DNA of 64,000 nt. Origin: CAYFZO01 sp965226235. Its GTDB lineage: Bacteria > Pseudomonadota > Gammaproteobacteria > Poriferisulfidales > Oxydemutatoraceae. Position 1 is the stretch's first letter, and the number at the start of each line of letters is the position of its first letter. The DNA lies in NCBI GenBank assembly GCA_965226235.1, contig OZ245335.1:1116001-1180000 (forward strand). Direction: 5' to 3'. Below are positions 8,018 to 15,226 of the stretch, in pieces. A program made the translations under genes and the position numbers. The notes beneath the pieces were generated by a model that was not told the DNA's origin, made no database searches, and worked only from the letters and a program-made list of their open reading frames with translations.

Positions 8018-8875
8018 ATGAAATCCGTCACAGTTCAACAGTTCTTTAAACAGTTTCCCGATGACAATGCCTGTCTTGGATTCCTTATGCGCAAGCATTA
8101 CGGGGAAGAGCTGGACTGTCCGCATTGCGGCGAACATCACAAGTTTTACCGCATCAAGCGTCACCCTGCCTATAAGTGTGGAGGCTGTGGGTATGAAATC
8201 TATCCAATGAAAAACACTATCTTTGCAGGCTCCCACACACCCTTGCAAAAGTGGTTTTATGCCATCTACCTCTTTACTACCACAAGACACGGAGTGCCCG
8301 CCTTGGAACTTCACAGGCAGCTTGGGGTAGCATATCCAACTGCTTTGAGAATGGCTCATAAGATACGTGAGCACATGGCCGACACAGACGGAGACAACCC
8401 TCTTGATGGCGATGTAGAAATTGATGAGACGTATATCGGTGGTAAGGTCTCTGGTGGTAAGCGTGGGCGTGGTGCTCCTAACAAGACGATTGCATTTGGC
8501 ATGCTGGGCAGGGATGGTGATGTAATGACCAAGGTAGTCCCGAACGTCAAAAAACATACCTTGCAGCCAATTATCAAGGAAAATGTCAAGCAAGGCAGCA
8601 CAGTCCATACCGATGAGCTTCGTTCTTATTCTGGCCTTCACAAGGAAGGGTTTGAGCATAAGAAGGTGAATCATGGTGCTGGTAAATGGGTAAGCGGTGG
8701 AAGTCATGTCAACCGTATTGAAGGCTTTTGGGCGCGCCTCAAGTTGAGTAGTCGAGGCACACATATTCATGTCTCTAGGCGTCATCTTCGGAAGTATCTG
8801 AAAGAGTTTGAGTTTCGCTACAACTATCGGGACAAACCCGAGCAGATGTTCCATGCTTTGTTGAAGACCCTGTAG
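8018..8875 (+). CDS. IS1595-family (ISXO2-like) transposase
   Basis: A 285-residue transposase. The N-terminal zinc ribbon has C34-x2-C37 and C54-x2-C57. The catalytic core starts at I-D-E-T-Y-I-G-G (D136), with a second Asp in V-H-T-D-E-L near residue 202 and a C-terminal H-V-N-R-I-E-G-F-W motif typical of ISXO2-like DD(E/N) enzymes. It is full length with no internal stop and a good Shine-Dalgarno (AGGAGG) just upstream of the ATG. It begins 65 bp inside the left end of the element. It is probably active or recently active, since the ends and target duplication are undamaged. Confidence 0.94.
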   Translation: MKSVTVQQFFKQFPDDNACLGFLMRKHYGEELDCPHCGEHHKFYRIKRHPAYKCGGCGYEIYPMKNTIFAGSHTPLQKWFYAIYLFTTTRHGVPALELHRQLGVAYPTALRMAHKIREHMADTDGDNPLDGDVEIDETYIGGKVSGGKRGRGAPNKTIAFGMLGRDGDVMTKVVPNVKKHTLQPIIKENVKQGSTVHTDELRSYSGLHKEGFEHKKVNHGAGKWVSGGSHVNRIEGFWARLKLSSRGTHIHVSRRHLRKYLKEFEFRYNYRDKPEQMFHALLKTL

Positions 8876-8996
8876 CAATTGCATTCAGTATTTGCCAGAA
8901 ACGCCCGTCCGCTACGGATGGGTGTTCCTTAGAAAAGCGATCCAGCTTGCCTTTCTTACGTGCCTCTTCGAGGCTTAGATACTTGCCTATAGCCAT
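8775..8996 (-). CDS. small IS-borne passenger protein, unknown function
   Basis: A 73-codon frame whose ATG (8994-8996) directly follows the TAG of the 180-residue passenger gene, so the two read as a small operon. The first ~40 residues (M-A-I-G-K-Y-L-S-L-E-E-A-R-K-K-G-K-L, then F-S-K-E-H-P) look like a genuine small protein: charged, helical, with an E-H-P-S turn. The last ~34 residues are antisense to the transposase 3' end and may be meaningless tail. I recognise a general resemblance to short proteins carried by IS1595 elements but cannot name a family. Confidence 0.5.
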   Translation of the reverse strand: MAIGKYLSLEEARKKGKLDRFSKEHPSVADGRFWQILNAIATGSSTKHGTSARVCPDSCSETQTLSDTSEDDA

Positions 8997-9539
8997 CTAC
9001 CCGTCACCGTTATCGCCCGTCGAAGCATATATTGCCAACACGTATTCAATAATTTCCTTACTGTATTTGTTAGTCCTTTTAACTGGAAGATCACCTGCTT
9101 CTATTCTATAAAGGAATCCTTTGGCTGCATCCCTTTCATACGTATTTTGATATATCTCTTCTCCGCTAGGAGAAACCTTGATGTTTGGGAAATTATTTTC
9201 ACTTATAGCATCAAACACAGTTTTAGCTTTTTTCTTTCTTCGGGGACTGTTTTTCATTACAACAGCTGAGTTTCTTATGATATTCAACGCTTCTCGTTTG
9301 CTAATCCAAGTTTTTGTAACGGGAATTTTTACAAATTGTTTGGCCCCCTCTTTGAAAGAAATTCTGCCTGAAGCCCATGCTTTAATTTCAGGAAAAGCAA
9401 AAATCACCAGAAGCGATGCTGCAATACAAAAACTAGCTATATTAATTACCAGACTATAATTTAGAAAAATTTCACTCAAGATTTGTGCTCCAAAATAATC
9501 CATGAGCCAAAACCAAAACAGAATAGTGTGTCTTCGCAT
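8997..9539 (-). CDS. IS-borne passenger protein with N-terminal membrane segment
   Basis: A 180-residue protein of unknown function. Hydrophobic stretches occur at about residues 5-13 and a stronger one at 30-50 (V-I-N-I-A-S-F-C-I-A-A-S-L-L-V-I), followed by a basic, Lys/Arg-rich cytoplasmic-looking region. That region includes W-I-S-K-R-E-A-L-N-I-I at about 78-88. Its codons are AT-rich compared with the surrounding chromosome, consistent with arrival on the element. Transcription runs opposite to the transposase. An internal Met at residue 13 is an alternative start. The role could be regulatory or protective for the element; nothing in the sequence decides. Confidence 0.65.
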   Translation of the reverse strand: MRRHTILFWFWLMDYFGAQILSEIFLNYSLVINIASFCIAASLLVIFAFPEIKAWASGRISFKEGAKQFVKIPVTKTWISKREALNIIRNSAVVMKNSPRRKKKAKTVFDAISENNFPNIKVSPSGEEIYQNTYERDAAKGFLYRIEAGDLPVKRTNKYSKEIIEYVLAIYASTGDNGDG

Positions 9540-9563
9540 ACACGCATACTAGCCACCCACGTT

Positions 9564-9587
9564 CCGTGTGTCAACTTTATAATCGCG
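9564..9587 (-). repeat. IS1595-type right terminal inverted repeat
   Basis: 24 bp. The outermost bases read CGCGATTATAAAGTT when reversed, pairing with the left repeat with two mismatches. Confidence 0.9.
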
Positions 9588-9595
9588 AAGAGTAA
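9588..9595. repeat. target-site duplication, right copy (AAGAGTAA)
   Basis: Exact direct repeat of 7945-7952, immediately outside the right inverted repeat. Confidence 0.88.
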
Positions 9596-9689
9596 TGAAA
9601 AAAACTGCCCGGATGCATCCTTGCCGACAGGCAACGCATGGAAGCGCCACGTATTCGCGAGACGCTTCCATGGTGCATTGTGACCAACC

Positions 9690-10112
9690 TCACTGCTGCT
9701 CTTCGATGAGAATTTTCCGGGACTGCACCTCCGGGACCTTTTCTACATGGACTTCGACCACTCCATTTTTGATCCTGGCGCTGATGCTGTCCCTGTTGGC
9801 CGACTCCGGTAAGGTAAAGGACCGTCTGAACAGACCGTCGACCCTTTCGATATAGGTGTACCCCTCGTGCTTTTCCTCGCCGTGCTCGTGCCGTTGCCCG
9901 GATACCACCAATTGATCGCCGTTGACTTCAATGTCGATATCTTCTTTTCCGACACCGGGCAAATCCATACGGAACAGCCAGGCGTTTTCTTTCTCGACAA
10001 TGTCTGCGGCCGGGGTCATGTAGCACCGTTCATGATCCTGTGGCGCGACCGCGAACAACGGCTCCCACAATGGGCTGGCCAGACTGAAAAAAGAATTTTG
10101 CTTCATCTCCAT
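9690..10112 (-). CDS. small heat-shock protein, Hsp20/alpha-crystallin family
   Basis: A 140-residue ATP-independent holdase chaperone. The alpha-crystallin domain spans about residues 35-130, with the conserved D-L-P-G-V near 54-58 and the closing A-R-I-K-N-G-V-V, which matches A-x3-N-G-V-L. The tail has R-K-I-L-I, the I-x-I/L type anchor for oligomerisation. The start at 10112 is set by AAGGAGG five bases upstream; a second in-frame ATG lies two codons later, and the frame stays open to 10166. No classic sigma-32 promoter was identified. Confidence 0.93.
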   Translation of the reverse strand: MEMKQNSFFSLASPLWEPLFAVAPQDHERCYMTPAADIVEKENAWLFRMDLPGVGKEDIDIEVNGDQLVVSGQRHEHGEEKHEGYTYIERVDGLFRRSFTLPESANRDSISARIKNGVVEVHVEKVPEVQSRKILIEEQQ

Positions 10113-10208
10113 TTTTCCCTCCTTGATATGCAAGTGATTGCTTATCCGTTTTATGAGGGCTATCACAAAAAAATCAATACGTCCCGCGGCAACCGACCCG
10201 CTCCGGCT

Positions 10209-10706
10209 TCATCGGGCCTTCGATTCAAAACGACCCGCAGCACGGTTTTTCAATACCTGGTCCGGCTCAAAAATCTCTCCGTTCATCGCGATATAAACGC
10301 CGGGGGGTAACAACCGAACGGCACCGACGGCAAAGCCGAGGTTGAAATCAGCATCGGTGTCCTTGAACCTGGCGGGCAACATCGCACCAGTGAGAAGGAT
10401 GGTTTTTTCCGTCTGCGCTCCAAGCGCCGTGGCGGTATCCACCATGGTGTCGGTGCCGTGCGTAATCACAAAATACCTGCCATCGCTGGCTTCGACTGTC
10501 TCCTTTATCTGACGCCTGTCGGCATCGTCCATGTCCAGGCTGTCTTTTCGTATCAGCGTTTTGATACGGTACTCGAATCCGACACCCGCTCGTTGAAGAA
10601 TTCCTGCGGCTTGTGGTTCCCCGATCCGGTAATCGCTCAGCGCATCGTGGTACACCTTGTCAAAAGTGCCGCCCGTCGCAAGAATGATGATCTTCCCTGC
10701 TCTCAC
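10209..10706 (-). CDS. short asparaginase-domain protein
   Basis: About 165 residues containing only the N-terminal catalytic domain of the asparaginase family. It starts K-I-I-I-L-A-T-G-G-T-F-D-K, with the nucleophilic Thr in A-T-G-G-T, and later has T-H-G-T-D-T-M-V-D-T-A, the second catalytic signature. Ordinary type I and II L-asparaginases are about 330 residues and have a C-terminal domain that is absent here. The start is probably the GTG at 10706 with GGAGG eight bases upstream; an in-frame ATG lies at 10721. The substrate (asparagine or another amide) is not determined. Confidence 0.85.
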   Translation of the reverse strand: MRAGKIIILATGGTFDKVYHDALSDYRIGEPQAAGILQRAGVGFEYRIKTLIRKDSLDMDDADRRQIKETVEASDGRYFVITHGTDTMVDTATALGAQTEKTILLTGAMLPARFKDTDADFNLGFAVGAVRLLPPGVYIAMNGEIFEPDQVLKNRAAGRFESKAR

Positions 10707-11027
10707 CCTGCACACCTCCATGCTTCGCTGCTGCCCCTGCCAGACCGCATTGTAACGCCAGCGACATGCAGCGGATGGCGCGGCAAAGACAACAACCTCT
10801 CGCTGCCGCAAGGATCGGGATATGCCGGTCTTCGATAAAGATATGCCATCATTTCATAACTGCCGAGTGTGGCAGACGCGTGCCGCACACACTTATATTA
10901 GCTCTACACATAGCTTTCGCCACCGCGAGAAATCATTCCGCCACCGCTTCGGGCAGTTTTTGGCCAGGCGCTGAAGCGGGCACGGGTGATATATCATCCA
11001 TCGTAATTTCTTTCAGAGGAAAAGGCC
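10707..11027. other. intergenic region upstream of the glnK operon
   Basis: About 320 bp between the leftward asparaginase-like gene and the rightward glnK operon, so it should hold divergent promoters. An AT-rich TATATT (10894-10899) could be a -10 element, but its -35 spacing is poor. No correctly spaced sigma-54 site was found. Confidence 0.4.
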
Positions 11028-11096
11028 ATGAAAACTACTAAAGAAAACCAATTCGACTTCGTTGAGAAACGGTTTTTTCATTTGGAGGATGCATGA
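11028..11096 (+). CDS. 22-residue reading frame translationally coupled to glnK
   Basis: ATG at 11028 with AGAGGA seven bases upstream. It encodes 22 residues (M-K-T-T-K-E-N-Q-F-D-F, ending F-H-L-E-D-A). Its TGA overlaps the glnK ATG as ATGA (11093-11096). The glnK Shine-Dalgarno (GGAGG, 11084-11088) lies inside this frame. The spacing and overlap argue for real translation, at least as a coupling device. The peptide itself has no recognised family. Confidence 0.55.
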   Translation: MKTTKENQFDFVEKRFFHLEDA

Positions 11097-11431
11097 AGCT
11101 CGTAACTGCAATAATCAAACCCGGCAAACTCAATGACGTGCGTGATGCGCTGACAGGTATCGGCGTTCAGGGCATCACCACCAGCGGGGTAAAAGGCTTC
11201 GGGCGCCAGAAAGGCCACACGGAGTTGTACCGGGGGGCGGAATATAAAATCGACTTTCTGAACAAAGTCAAAATTGATGTCGCCATACCGGACACTTTGT
11301 TGGATAAAACAATCGAAGCGATCTCCCAGACCGCCCGTAGCGGTGAAATCGGAGATGGAAAAATCTTTGTCGCCAACCTGCAGCAGGTCGTACGAATTCG
11401 TACCGGTGAGACCGGCGAAGAAGCCATATAA
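11093..11431 (+). CDS. glnK: nitrogen regulatory protein P-II (GlnK type)
   Basis: A 112-residue trimeric signal protein that senses 2-oxoglutarate and ATP/ADP and controls the ammonium channel and nitrogen regulation. The N-terminus M-K-L-V-T-A-I-I-K-P is diagnostic. The T loop carries the uridylylation site Y51 in R-G-A-E-Y. The C-terminal signature T-x-x-S-G-E-I-G-D-G-K-I-F-V is intact. It is followed after 23 bp by amtB, the usual pairing for GlnK rather than GlnB. The 22-codon frame overlapping its start is unusual. Confidence 0.95.
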   Translation: MKLVTAIIKPGKLNDVRDALTGIGVQGITTSGVKGFGRQKGHTELYRGAEYKIDFLNKVKIDVAIPDTLLDKTIEAISQTARSGEIGDGKIFVANLQQVVRIRTGETGEEAI

Positions 11432-11454
11432 CAGGTAATCCAGGAGAAAAACCA

Positions 11455-12699
11455 ATGGAAATGCAAATTTTTGAACTGCAGTATGCGCTGAACACATTTT
11501 ATTTTTTGGTGTGCGGCGCGCTCGTGATGTGGATGGCCGCCGGCTTTGCCATGCTCGAGGCTGGCTTGGTTCGAGCCAAGAACACCACTGAAATCCTGAC
11601 CAAGAACATCAGCCTGTTCGCGGTAGCCTGCACCATGTACATGGTTTGCGGCTACGCGATCATGTATCCGGAATCGGGAACGCTCTTTCTGAGCGGCATC
11701 GGCGCGGACGGCGTCGAGGGCGGAAGCACTTACGCGCCTTCCGCAGATTTCTTTTTCCAGGTAGTCTTTGTCGCCACGGCAATGTCAATTGTTTCGGGTG
11801 CTGTAGCCGAACGGATGAAGCTTTGGGCATTTCTTCTGTTTGCCGTAGTCATGACGGGATTTATCTACCCCGTAGAGGGCAACTGGACCTGGGGCGGAGA
11901 AGCCGTGTTCGGGCTGTACACCCTGGGAGACCTCGGGTTCTCTGACTTCGCCGGCTCCGGTATCGTGCACATGGCAGGAGCCTCTGCCGCCCTGGCCGGC
12001 GTCATGCTGCTGGGCGCCCGGGCAGGGAAATACGGAAACGACGGCAAACCCCGCGCCATTCCGGGTGCCAACATGCCGCTGGCGACCCTGGGTACGTTCA
12101 TTCTTTGGTTGGGCTGGTTCGGCTTCAATGGTGGTTCGGTGCTGGCAACTGCCTCGACGGAATCGGCAAACAGCGTCGCGATTGTGTTTCTGAATACCAA
12201 CGCCGCCGCGGGAGGGGGGCTGATCGCGGCACTGATTACCGCCCGCCTGCTGTTTGGCAAAGCCGACCTGACCATGGCATTGAATGGCACGCTGGCTGGG
12301 TTGGTGGCAATTACTGCCGAGCCTTCGACACCAACCGCGCTGCAGGCTGTACTGTTCGGTGGCCTGGGCGGCCTGCTGGTGGTTTTTTCCATCCTGTTCC
12401 TGGAAAAGATGAAAATCGACGATCCGGTCGGCGCAATCTCGGTACACGGTACCGTCGGACTACTCGGGTTGCTGTTGGTGCCCATCACCAACGAGGGCTC
12501 AAGTTTCAGTGGTCAGATAATCGGCGCGGCAACGATTTTCGTGTGGGTCTTCGTTGTGAGCCTGATCACCTGGTTCATCATCAAGAGCATCATCGGGCTA
12601 CGCGTTTCCGAGCAGGAAGAACTGGACGGAGTCGACCAGGTGGAGTGCGGCATACAAGCCTATCCGGAATTCACCGCAAGTGGCGGTAGCGCATCGTAA
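11455..12699 (+). CDS. amtB: ammonium transporter AmtB
   Basis: A 414-residue inner-membrane channel with about 11 hydrophobic segments. The Amt signature A-G-F-A-M-L-E-A-G-L-V-R is at 29-40. The twin pore histidines are H172 (G-I-V-H-M-A-G) and H331 (S-V-H-G-T-V-G), and the D-F-A-G-S-G motif lies just before the first. The start ATG follows CAGGAG by eight bases. It forms an operon with glnK, whose product plugs the channel when nitrogen is plentiful. The N-terminus lacks the cleaved signal peptide of E. coli AmtB. Confidence 0.96.
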   Translation: MEMQIFELQYALNTFYFLVCGALVMWMAAGFAMLEAGLVRAKNTTEILTKNISLFAVACTMYMVCGYAIMYPESGTLFLSGIGADGVEGGSTYAPSADFFFQVVFVATAMSIVSGAVAERMKLWAFLLFAVVMTGFIYPVEGNWTWGGEAVFGLYTLGDLGFSDFAGSGIVHMAGASAALAGVMLLGARAGKYGNDGKPRAIPGANMPLATLGTFILWLGWFGFNGGSVLATASTESANSVAIVFLNTNAAAGGGLIAALITARLLFGKADLTMALNGTLAGLVAITAEPSTPTALQAVLFGGLGGLLVVFSILFLEKMKIDDPVGAISVHGTVGLLGLLLVPITNEGSSFSGQIIGAATIFVWVFVVSLITWFIIKSIIGLRVSEQEELDGVDQVECGIQAYPEFTASGGSAS

Positions 12700-12714
12700 C
12701 CGCACGGATCTCAT

Positions 12715-12762
12715 GGCAAGGCCCTATTGACTCGACGCGTTCAACAGGGCTTTGACCTTGCC
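12715..12762 (+). terminator. candidate hairpin terminator after amtB
   Basis: GGCAAG (12715-12720) pairs with CTTGCC (12757-12762). Inside it, a 10-bp stem GCCCTATTGA pairs with TCAACAGGGC with one mismatch and a 10-nt loop. Only three T follow the inner stem, so intrinsic termination would be weak. It may serve both amtB and the convergent yicC. Confidence 0.4.
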
Positions 12763-12925
12763 GGATGTCCGGCAGCAGAAAAAGCAGTGGCAAGGGGCTG
12801 CGGAACCGGCCTCGGCAACTCGTCCAGACAGTCTCCAGGCAGGTCTGGGCGCAGGACTTTGGCGGCGAACCGAGGTCTACGGTAACAGCGTCAAGCAAGG
12901 GTGGCTTCGGTCGAATCCACCGATT

Positions 12926-13816
12926 TCACTCGATGTTCTGAATCTGCTCTCGCATCTGCTCGACCAGCGTCTTCGCATCGATGGCGATGTGCGCCGTTTC
13001 CGTGTCGGCAGATTTCGAGGAGATGGTGTTGATCTCGCGATGCATCTCCTGCATCAGGAAATCCAGACGTCTGCCGATCGGTTCCGAGCGCTTGAAGATG
13101 GCATTCAGTTCCTGTACGTGGCTGTCGCAGCGGTCGAGTTCTTCTTCTATGTCGGCGCCGATACAGAACTTTTGCGCGAGCAGCGTTGCCTCCTGTGCCA
13201 TGCGTTGCGGATCGAGTCCGGTATCCACGCCGGCAAGTTTTTGGGAGAACCTTTCCCGTGCCGCCGCCAACACCGCTGGATAGCGGTGACGCAGCCTCGC
13301 GACAACCTCGGCAAGTTCATCGCAACGCGCCAGGATAAATTTTTCCAGTCTCGCCCCCTCCGCCTGCCGCGATCCGACCAGATCATCCAGCACCTGATCG
13401 AGCAACTCCAGCGCGTGCCCGCTTATCCGTAGCGGGTCGACCGACTCGACCATGCCGACAACACCACACCTCTTCACAACGTCAAGCAGCGAAGGCGGCG
13501 CCCATTGGAACCCTGCTTCGCGCAATAGCTCTGCGGCCCTGCCCATCTCCCGCGCGAGCGCGACCAGTGCTTCGTGATCGAACTTCGGAAACGCGGCCGC
13601 ATTTTGTGGTTTCAAGTCAATCGTGCATTCGACTCGTCCACGAGCAAGTTTTGCGTGTATTTTCTTGTTGATATCCGCATCGAGCGGTCGAAGAACCCCT
13701 GCCGTACGTAACGCCAGATCGAAGTAGCGATGGTTGAGCGTTTTGATTTCACAACCAAGAACGTTATCCTGCACTATACGCTCACCGTGTGCATAGGCTG
13801 TCATGCTGCACGTCAT
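12926..13816 (-). CDS. yicC: YicC-family endoribonuclease
   Basis: A 296-residue protein beginning M-T-C-S-M-T-A-Y-A, close to the family's S-M-T-A-F/Y-A start. It also has N-H-R-Y-F-D near residue 30 and the C-terminal block G-R-R-L-D-F-L-x-Q-E-M-x-R-E-x-N-T-I-x-S-K. The family has endoribonuclease activity. The start at 13816 was chosen to match the family N-terminus; the frame is open to 13912 but would overlap rph. It is divergent from rph with 74 bp between starts, a widespread gammaproteobacterial arrangement. Confidence 0.93.
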   Translation of the reverse strand: MTCSMTAYAHGERIVQDNVLGCEIKTLNHRYFDLALRTAGVLRPLDADINKKIHAKLARGRVECTIDLKPQNAAAFPKFDHEALVALAREMGRAAELLREAGFQWAPPSLLDVVKRCGVVGMVESVDPLRISGHALELLDQVLDDLVGSRQAEGARLEKFILARCDELAEVVARLRHRYPAVLAAARERFSQKLAGVDTGLDPQRMAQEATLLAQKFCIGADIEEELDRCDSHVQELNAIFKRSEPIGRRLDFLMQEMHREINTISSKSADTETAHIAIDAKTLVEQMREQIQNIE

Positions 13817-13890
13817 ACCATTGCTCCAACTACAAACTTCACGCGCAGGGACTATACAGTAGAATGCCAGCATTGTTCTGACGATCGTCG
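13817..13890. promoter_or_regulatory. divergent yicC / rph promoter region
   Basis: The 74 bp between two divergent starts must hold both promoters. A TAGAAT (13860-13865) could be the rph -10 element, but no convincing -35 is present. Confidence 0.3.
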
Positions 13891-14607
13891 ATGAGAAAAA
13901 ACAAGCGAGCACCCGACGAGTTGCGGGAAATCAAGTTTACCCGTGCCTACACTCGATACGCTGAAGGTTCGGTGTTGGCCGAATGCGGCTGCACCCACGT
14001 GCTGTGCAACGCCAGCGTTGAAGACCGTGTGCCGGCATTCCTGAAAAACAGCGGTCGAGGGTGGATTACCGCCGAATACAGTCTGCTGCCGCGCTCGACG
14101 CATACACGGGTGCAGCGCGAAGCCGTCAGAGGTCGTCAACAAGGCCGGGTAATGGAAATCCAGCGTTTAATCGGGCGGGCGTTACGCTCGGTCGTGGATC
14201 TGGAAGCCTTGGGCGAGCGCTCGATCGTGCTTGACTGTGACGTGCTGCAAGCCGACGGCGGCACTCGCGTCGCCGCGATCAACGGGGCATTTATCGCGTT
14301 GCGGGATGCCGTAGATCACCTGCTGAACAGCAACAAATTAAAGCAAAACCCGCTTCACGGCATGGTGGCCGCCATTTCAGTCGGAATCTGCAATGGGGAA
14401 GTGTTGCTGGATCTGGACTACTCCGAAGACAGTCGTGCCGAAGCGGATCTGAACATCGTAGCCAACGAAGTCGGTGGATTTGTCGAGATCCAGGGAACTG
14501 CCGAGGGACATGCGTTCCAGCGCAATGAACTCGAGGCAATGCTGGATCTGGCGCTGGCAGGCACCCGGAAAATCATTGACCTGCAACGCAACGCGCTTGA
14601 AAGTTGA
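13891..14607 (+). CDS. rph: ribonuclease PH
   Basis: A 238-residue phosphorolytic 3'-5' exoribonuclease that trims tRNA 3' ends. The motifs are E-G-S-V-L-A-E-C-G near residue 27, G-W-I-T-A-E-Y-S-L-L-P-R-S-T (64-77), then R-Q-x-G-R, the D-C-D-V-L-Q-A-D-G-G-T-R block, and the C-terminal E-I-Q-G-T-A-E-G. The length equals the family norm (238). It is the first gene of rph-rdgB-hemW. Confidence 0.96.
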   Translation: MRKNKRAPDELREIKFTRAYTRYAEGSVLAECGCTHVLCNASVEDRVPAFLKNSGRGWITAEYSLLPRSTHTRVQREAVRGRQQGRVMEIQRLIGRALRSVVDLEALGERSIVLDCDVLQADGGTRVAAINGAFIALRDAVDHLLNSNKLKQNPLHGMVAAISVGICNGEVLLDLDYSEDSRAEADLNIVANEVGGFVEIQGTAEGHAFQRNELEAMLDLALAGTRKIIDLQRNALES

Positions 14608-14616
14608 ACCCCAAAG

Positions 14617-15225
14617 TTGGACTCCATCGTCATCGCCAGTTCCAACCGCCGCAAGCTCGATGAAATCGCGGCGATATTGAGGGGACACATACCTCACCTG
14701 CGACCACAGGGAGAGTTTGGGCTGAGAACGCCGCCAGAAACCGGAAACTGCTTTTCTGAAAACGCGATCGCCAAGGCGCGCCATGCCTGCAATCGCACCG
14801 GGTTGGCAGCGATCGGCGAGGATTCCGGTCTTGAAGTCGATCTGCTGAATGGAGAACCCGGAATACGATCCGCCCGATACGCAGGCGAACATGCCAGCGA
14901 CTCCGACAACCTCGAGTTATTGCTGAAACGGATCAGGCACTTCCCGGCGCAGCAACTGACAGCGAGATTTCGTTGCGCCATCACCTACATTGACCGCAAC
15001 ACATCGGCCGATCGCCAGCCGCTGCTCGTAGAGACCACCTGGGAAGGCCGTCTGCTTAAATCTCCTCGTGGAAAAAACGGGTTTGGTTATGACCCGATTT
15101 TCTTTATTCCCGAATATGGCTGCACCGCGGCAGAGCTCGCGCCCGCCACCAAGAACGAAACCAGCCACCGAGCCCTGGCACTGTTCATCCTGCGCGACCG
15201 GCTGGTCGGCCTTGCAAACGCCTGA
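14617..15225 (+). CDS. rdgB: XTP/dITP diphosphatase RdgB (HAM1 family)
   Basis: A 202-residue enzyme that cleaves dITP, XTP and dHAPTP to monophosphates, keeping deaminated purines out of DNA. The N-terminal S-S-N-x2-K motif binds nucleotide. The block G-E-D-S-G-L-E-V-D-L-L-N-G-E-P-G (67-82) holds the catalytic acid, and G-F-G-Y-D-P-I-F-F is near residue 156. The most likely start is TTG at 14617, nine bases after the rph stop; no ATG precedes the conserved core. hemW begins one base after its stop. Confidence 0.94.
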   Translation: MDSIVIASSNRRKLDEIAAILRGHIPHLRPQGEFGLRTPPETGNCFSENAIAKARHACNRTGLAAIGEDSGLEVDLLNGEPGIRSARYAGEHASDSDNLELLLKRIRHFPAQQLTARFRCAITYIDRNTSADRQPLLVETTWEGRLLKSPRGKNGFGYDPIFFIPEYGCTAAELAPATKNETSHRALALFILRDRLVGLANA

Positions 15226-15226
15226 C

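Larger units (their letters stand above)
7953..9587. mobile_element. IS1595-family insertion sequence with passenger reading frames
   Basis: A 1,635-bp element with both ends determined from sequence. The 24-bp inverted repeats are 7953-7976 (TGCGATTATAAAGTT...) and 9564-9587, read inward from the right end as CGCGATTATAAAGTT..., differing at two positions. Exact 8-bp flanking duplications are present. It carries a rightward transposase at the left and a leftward two-frame cassette at the right. Its AT-rich right half contrasts with the GC-rich core genes. It lies between the DegQ-type protease and the small heat-shock gene and does not break either. Confidence 0.93.

Noticed and set aside
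10860..10890. Possible sigma-54 promoter (TGGCAG...TGCCG) before glnK
   Set aside because: The GG and GC elements are one base too close, and the second candidate at 10,961 lacks GC at the required distance. Sigma-54 promoters tolerate little spacing change.
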